Positions 11,240 to 12,056 of a stretch of DNA of 12,056 bases are shown piece after piece. The position numbers and the translations under genes are program-made. The stretch comes from an uncultured Clostridia bacterium. GTDB lineage: Bacteria > Bacillota > Clostridia > TANB77 > CAG-508. Below the pieces are notes generated by a model, which worked only from the letters and a program-made list of their open reading frames with translations, was not told the origin of the DNA and ran no database searches. The stretch lies in the NCBI GenBank assembly GCA_949448405.1, contig CASTFX010000023.1:1-12056 (forward strand), read 5' to 3'. The stretch's first letter is position 1; every line of letters starts with the position of its first letter.

Positions 11240-12056
11240 TGAGATGGTAAAAAAAGAAAACACAACAGTTCAAGCTGTAAAAGACGAAAGAAATATAACA
11301 GATAATGTGTTGAATAAGATAAAACAATTCGAGCAAGCAGGGCAAATATACTTCCCTAATAATTATAGTCCAGAAAATGCTTTAAAAAGTGCATGGCTAA
11401 AATTGCAAGAGGTAAAAGATAAAAACGGAAAGTTAGCATTAGAAACATGTACGCAACCAAGCATAGCAAATGCACTACTAAATATGATTATCCAAGGTTT
11501 AAATCCGATGAAAAACCAATGCTATTTCATACCATATGGAAACCAATTAACATTAATGAGAAGCTATTTTGGATCAATAGCAGTAGCGAAACAATTTGGA
11601 GAAATAGAGGATATAACAGCAGAAATAATATATGAAGGCGATAAAGTAGAAACAGAAATAAAACGAGGAAAAACAACAATAAGCTCACATAGTAGAAGTT
11701 TTGATAACATAAATAAAGCTAAAATTATTGGAGCATATGCAACTATTATATATAAGAACAATGCTGAGGAAAGCTTAATAATGACACTAGAACAAATAAA
11801 AACTTCATGGAGTAAATCTAAGCTAAACCCAAACGGAAAAGATAGTACACATTCACAATTTACGGAAGATATGTGTAAGAGAACAGCGATTAATAAGATG
11901 TGTAAATATTATATAAATTCAAAAGATGATAGTAATTTGAATATGATAAGGAAAGCATTCGAAACTTCTGATGAAGAGTTAAAAGAGGCAGAAGTTGCTT
12001 ACGAAATAGAACAAAATGCAAACAAGGAATTAATAGATATAACACCTACACAAGAG
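11232..12056 (+). CDS. recT: RecT-family single-strand DNA annealing protein (3' end outside window)
   Basis: Phage recombinase that pairs complementary single strands. The frame is open from the ATG at 11232 (AGAGGAGGAAAC upstream) to the window end, 275 residues so far. RecT hallmarks are visible: LALETCTQPSIANALLNMII, QGLNPMKNQCYFIPYGNQLT, LMRSYFGSIAVAKQFGEI, the AKIIGAYATI strand, and the FTEDMCKRTAINKMCKYY helix, followed by an acidic tail beginning near SDEELKEAE. The usual length is about 270-300, so it is nearly complete. It overlaps the 95-aa gene by 8 bases and belongs to the same operon as the SbcC-like ATPase, with which it would act in DNA end processing and annealing. Confidence 0.95.
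   Translation, partial: MNNEMVKKENTTVQAVKDERNITDNVLNKIKQFEQAGQIYFPNNYSPENALKSAWLKLQEVKDKNGKLALETCTQPSIANALLNMIIQGLNPMKNQCYFIPYGNQLTLMRSYFGSIAVAKQFGEIEDITAEIIYEGDKVETEIKRGKTTISSHSRSFDNINKAKIIGAYATIIYKNNAEESLIMTLEQIKTSWSKSKLNPNGKDSTHSQFTEDMCKRTAINKMCKYYINSKDDSNLNMIRKAFETSDEELKEAEVAYEIEQNANKELIDITPTQE

Overview
The window reads as an AT-rich Firmicute, most likely a clostridium-like (Clostridia) bacterium. It carries housekeeping genes of Firmicute type, strong AGGAGG ribosome binding sites, TTGACA/TATAAT promoters, and T-tailed hairpin terminators. A temperate phage of the siphovirus-like Clostridia type has integrated into this chromosome.

Host part (1 to about 3530, mostly + strand): the 3' end of rpoD (primary sigma factor), a small charged unknown protein, a strong terminator, a tRNA-Met(CAT) with its own consensus promoter and terminator, a 54-residue gene on the minus strand (1182..1346) whose stop lies inside the tRNA terminator, tyrS, secG, and a stand-alone Smr-domain gene. 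The last terminator hairpin, 3480..3530, is followed by two exact tandem 11-bp repeats (3537..3558). The phage integrase begins right after them, so this is probably one prophage end.

Prophage lysogeny module (3578..6238, minus strand): tyrosine integrase, a 178-residue glycine-rich protein of unknown role, and a LexA/CI-type repressor. Two of the three are broken. The integrase has one in-frame TAA at codon 63. The repressor has a one-base insertion exactly at the Ala-Gly peptide bond where this family cuts itself. All catalytic residues of both proteins are otherwise still encoded. If the sequence is right, this is a recently disabled, cryptic prophage; two sequencing or assembly errors are the alternative.

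Switch region (6239..6416) and early module (6417 to the window end, + strand): divergent promoters with palindromic operator-like sites sit between the repressor and a Cro-like gene. An identical 16-bp palindrome recurs just after the Cro-like gene. Then come many very small genes, an excisionase-like helix-turn-helix protein, a small zinc-ribbon-like protein, a Rad50/SbcC-like ATPase with a CxxC hook, and a RecT single-strand annealing protein that runs off the window. The ATPase and RecT form a phage recombination module. Two minus-strand genes (6828..7016 and 7225..7584), each with its own promoter, interrupt the early operon and could be expressed in the lysogen.

No CRISPR array, insertion sequence or rRNA is visible. 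I see no clearly new multi-gene system. The best leads are the two lesions in the lysogeny genes, the operator layout, and the unexplained minus-strand genes.
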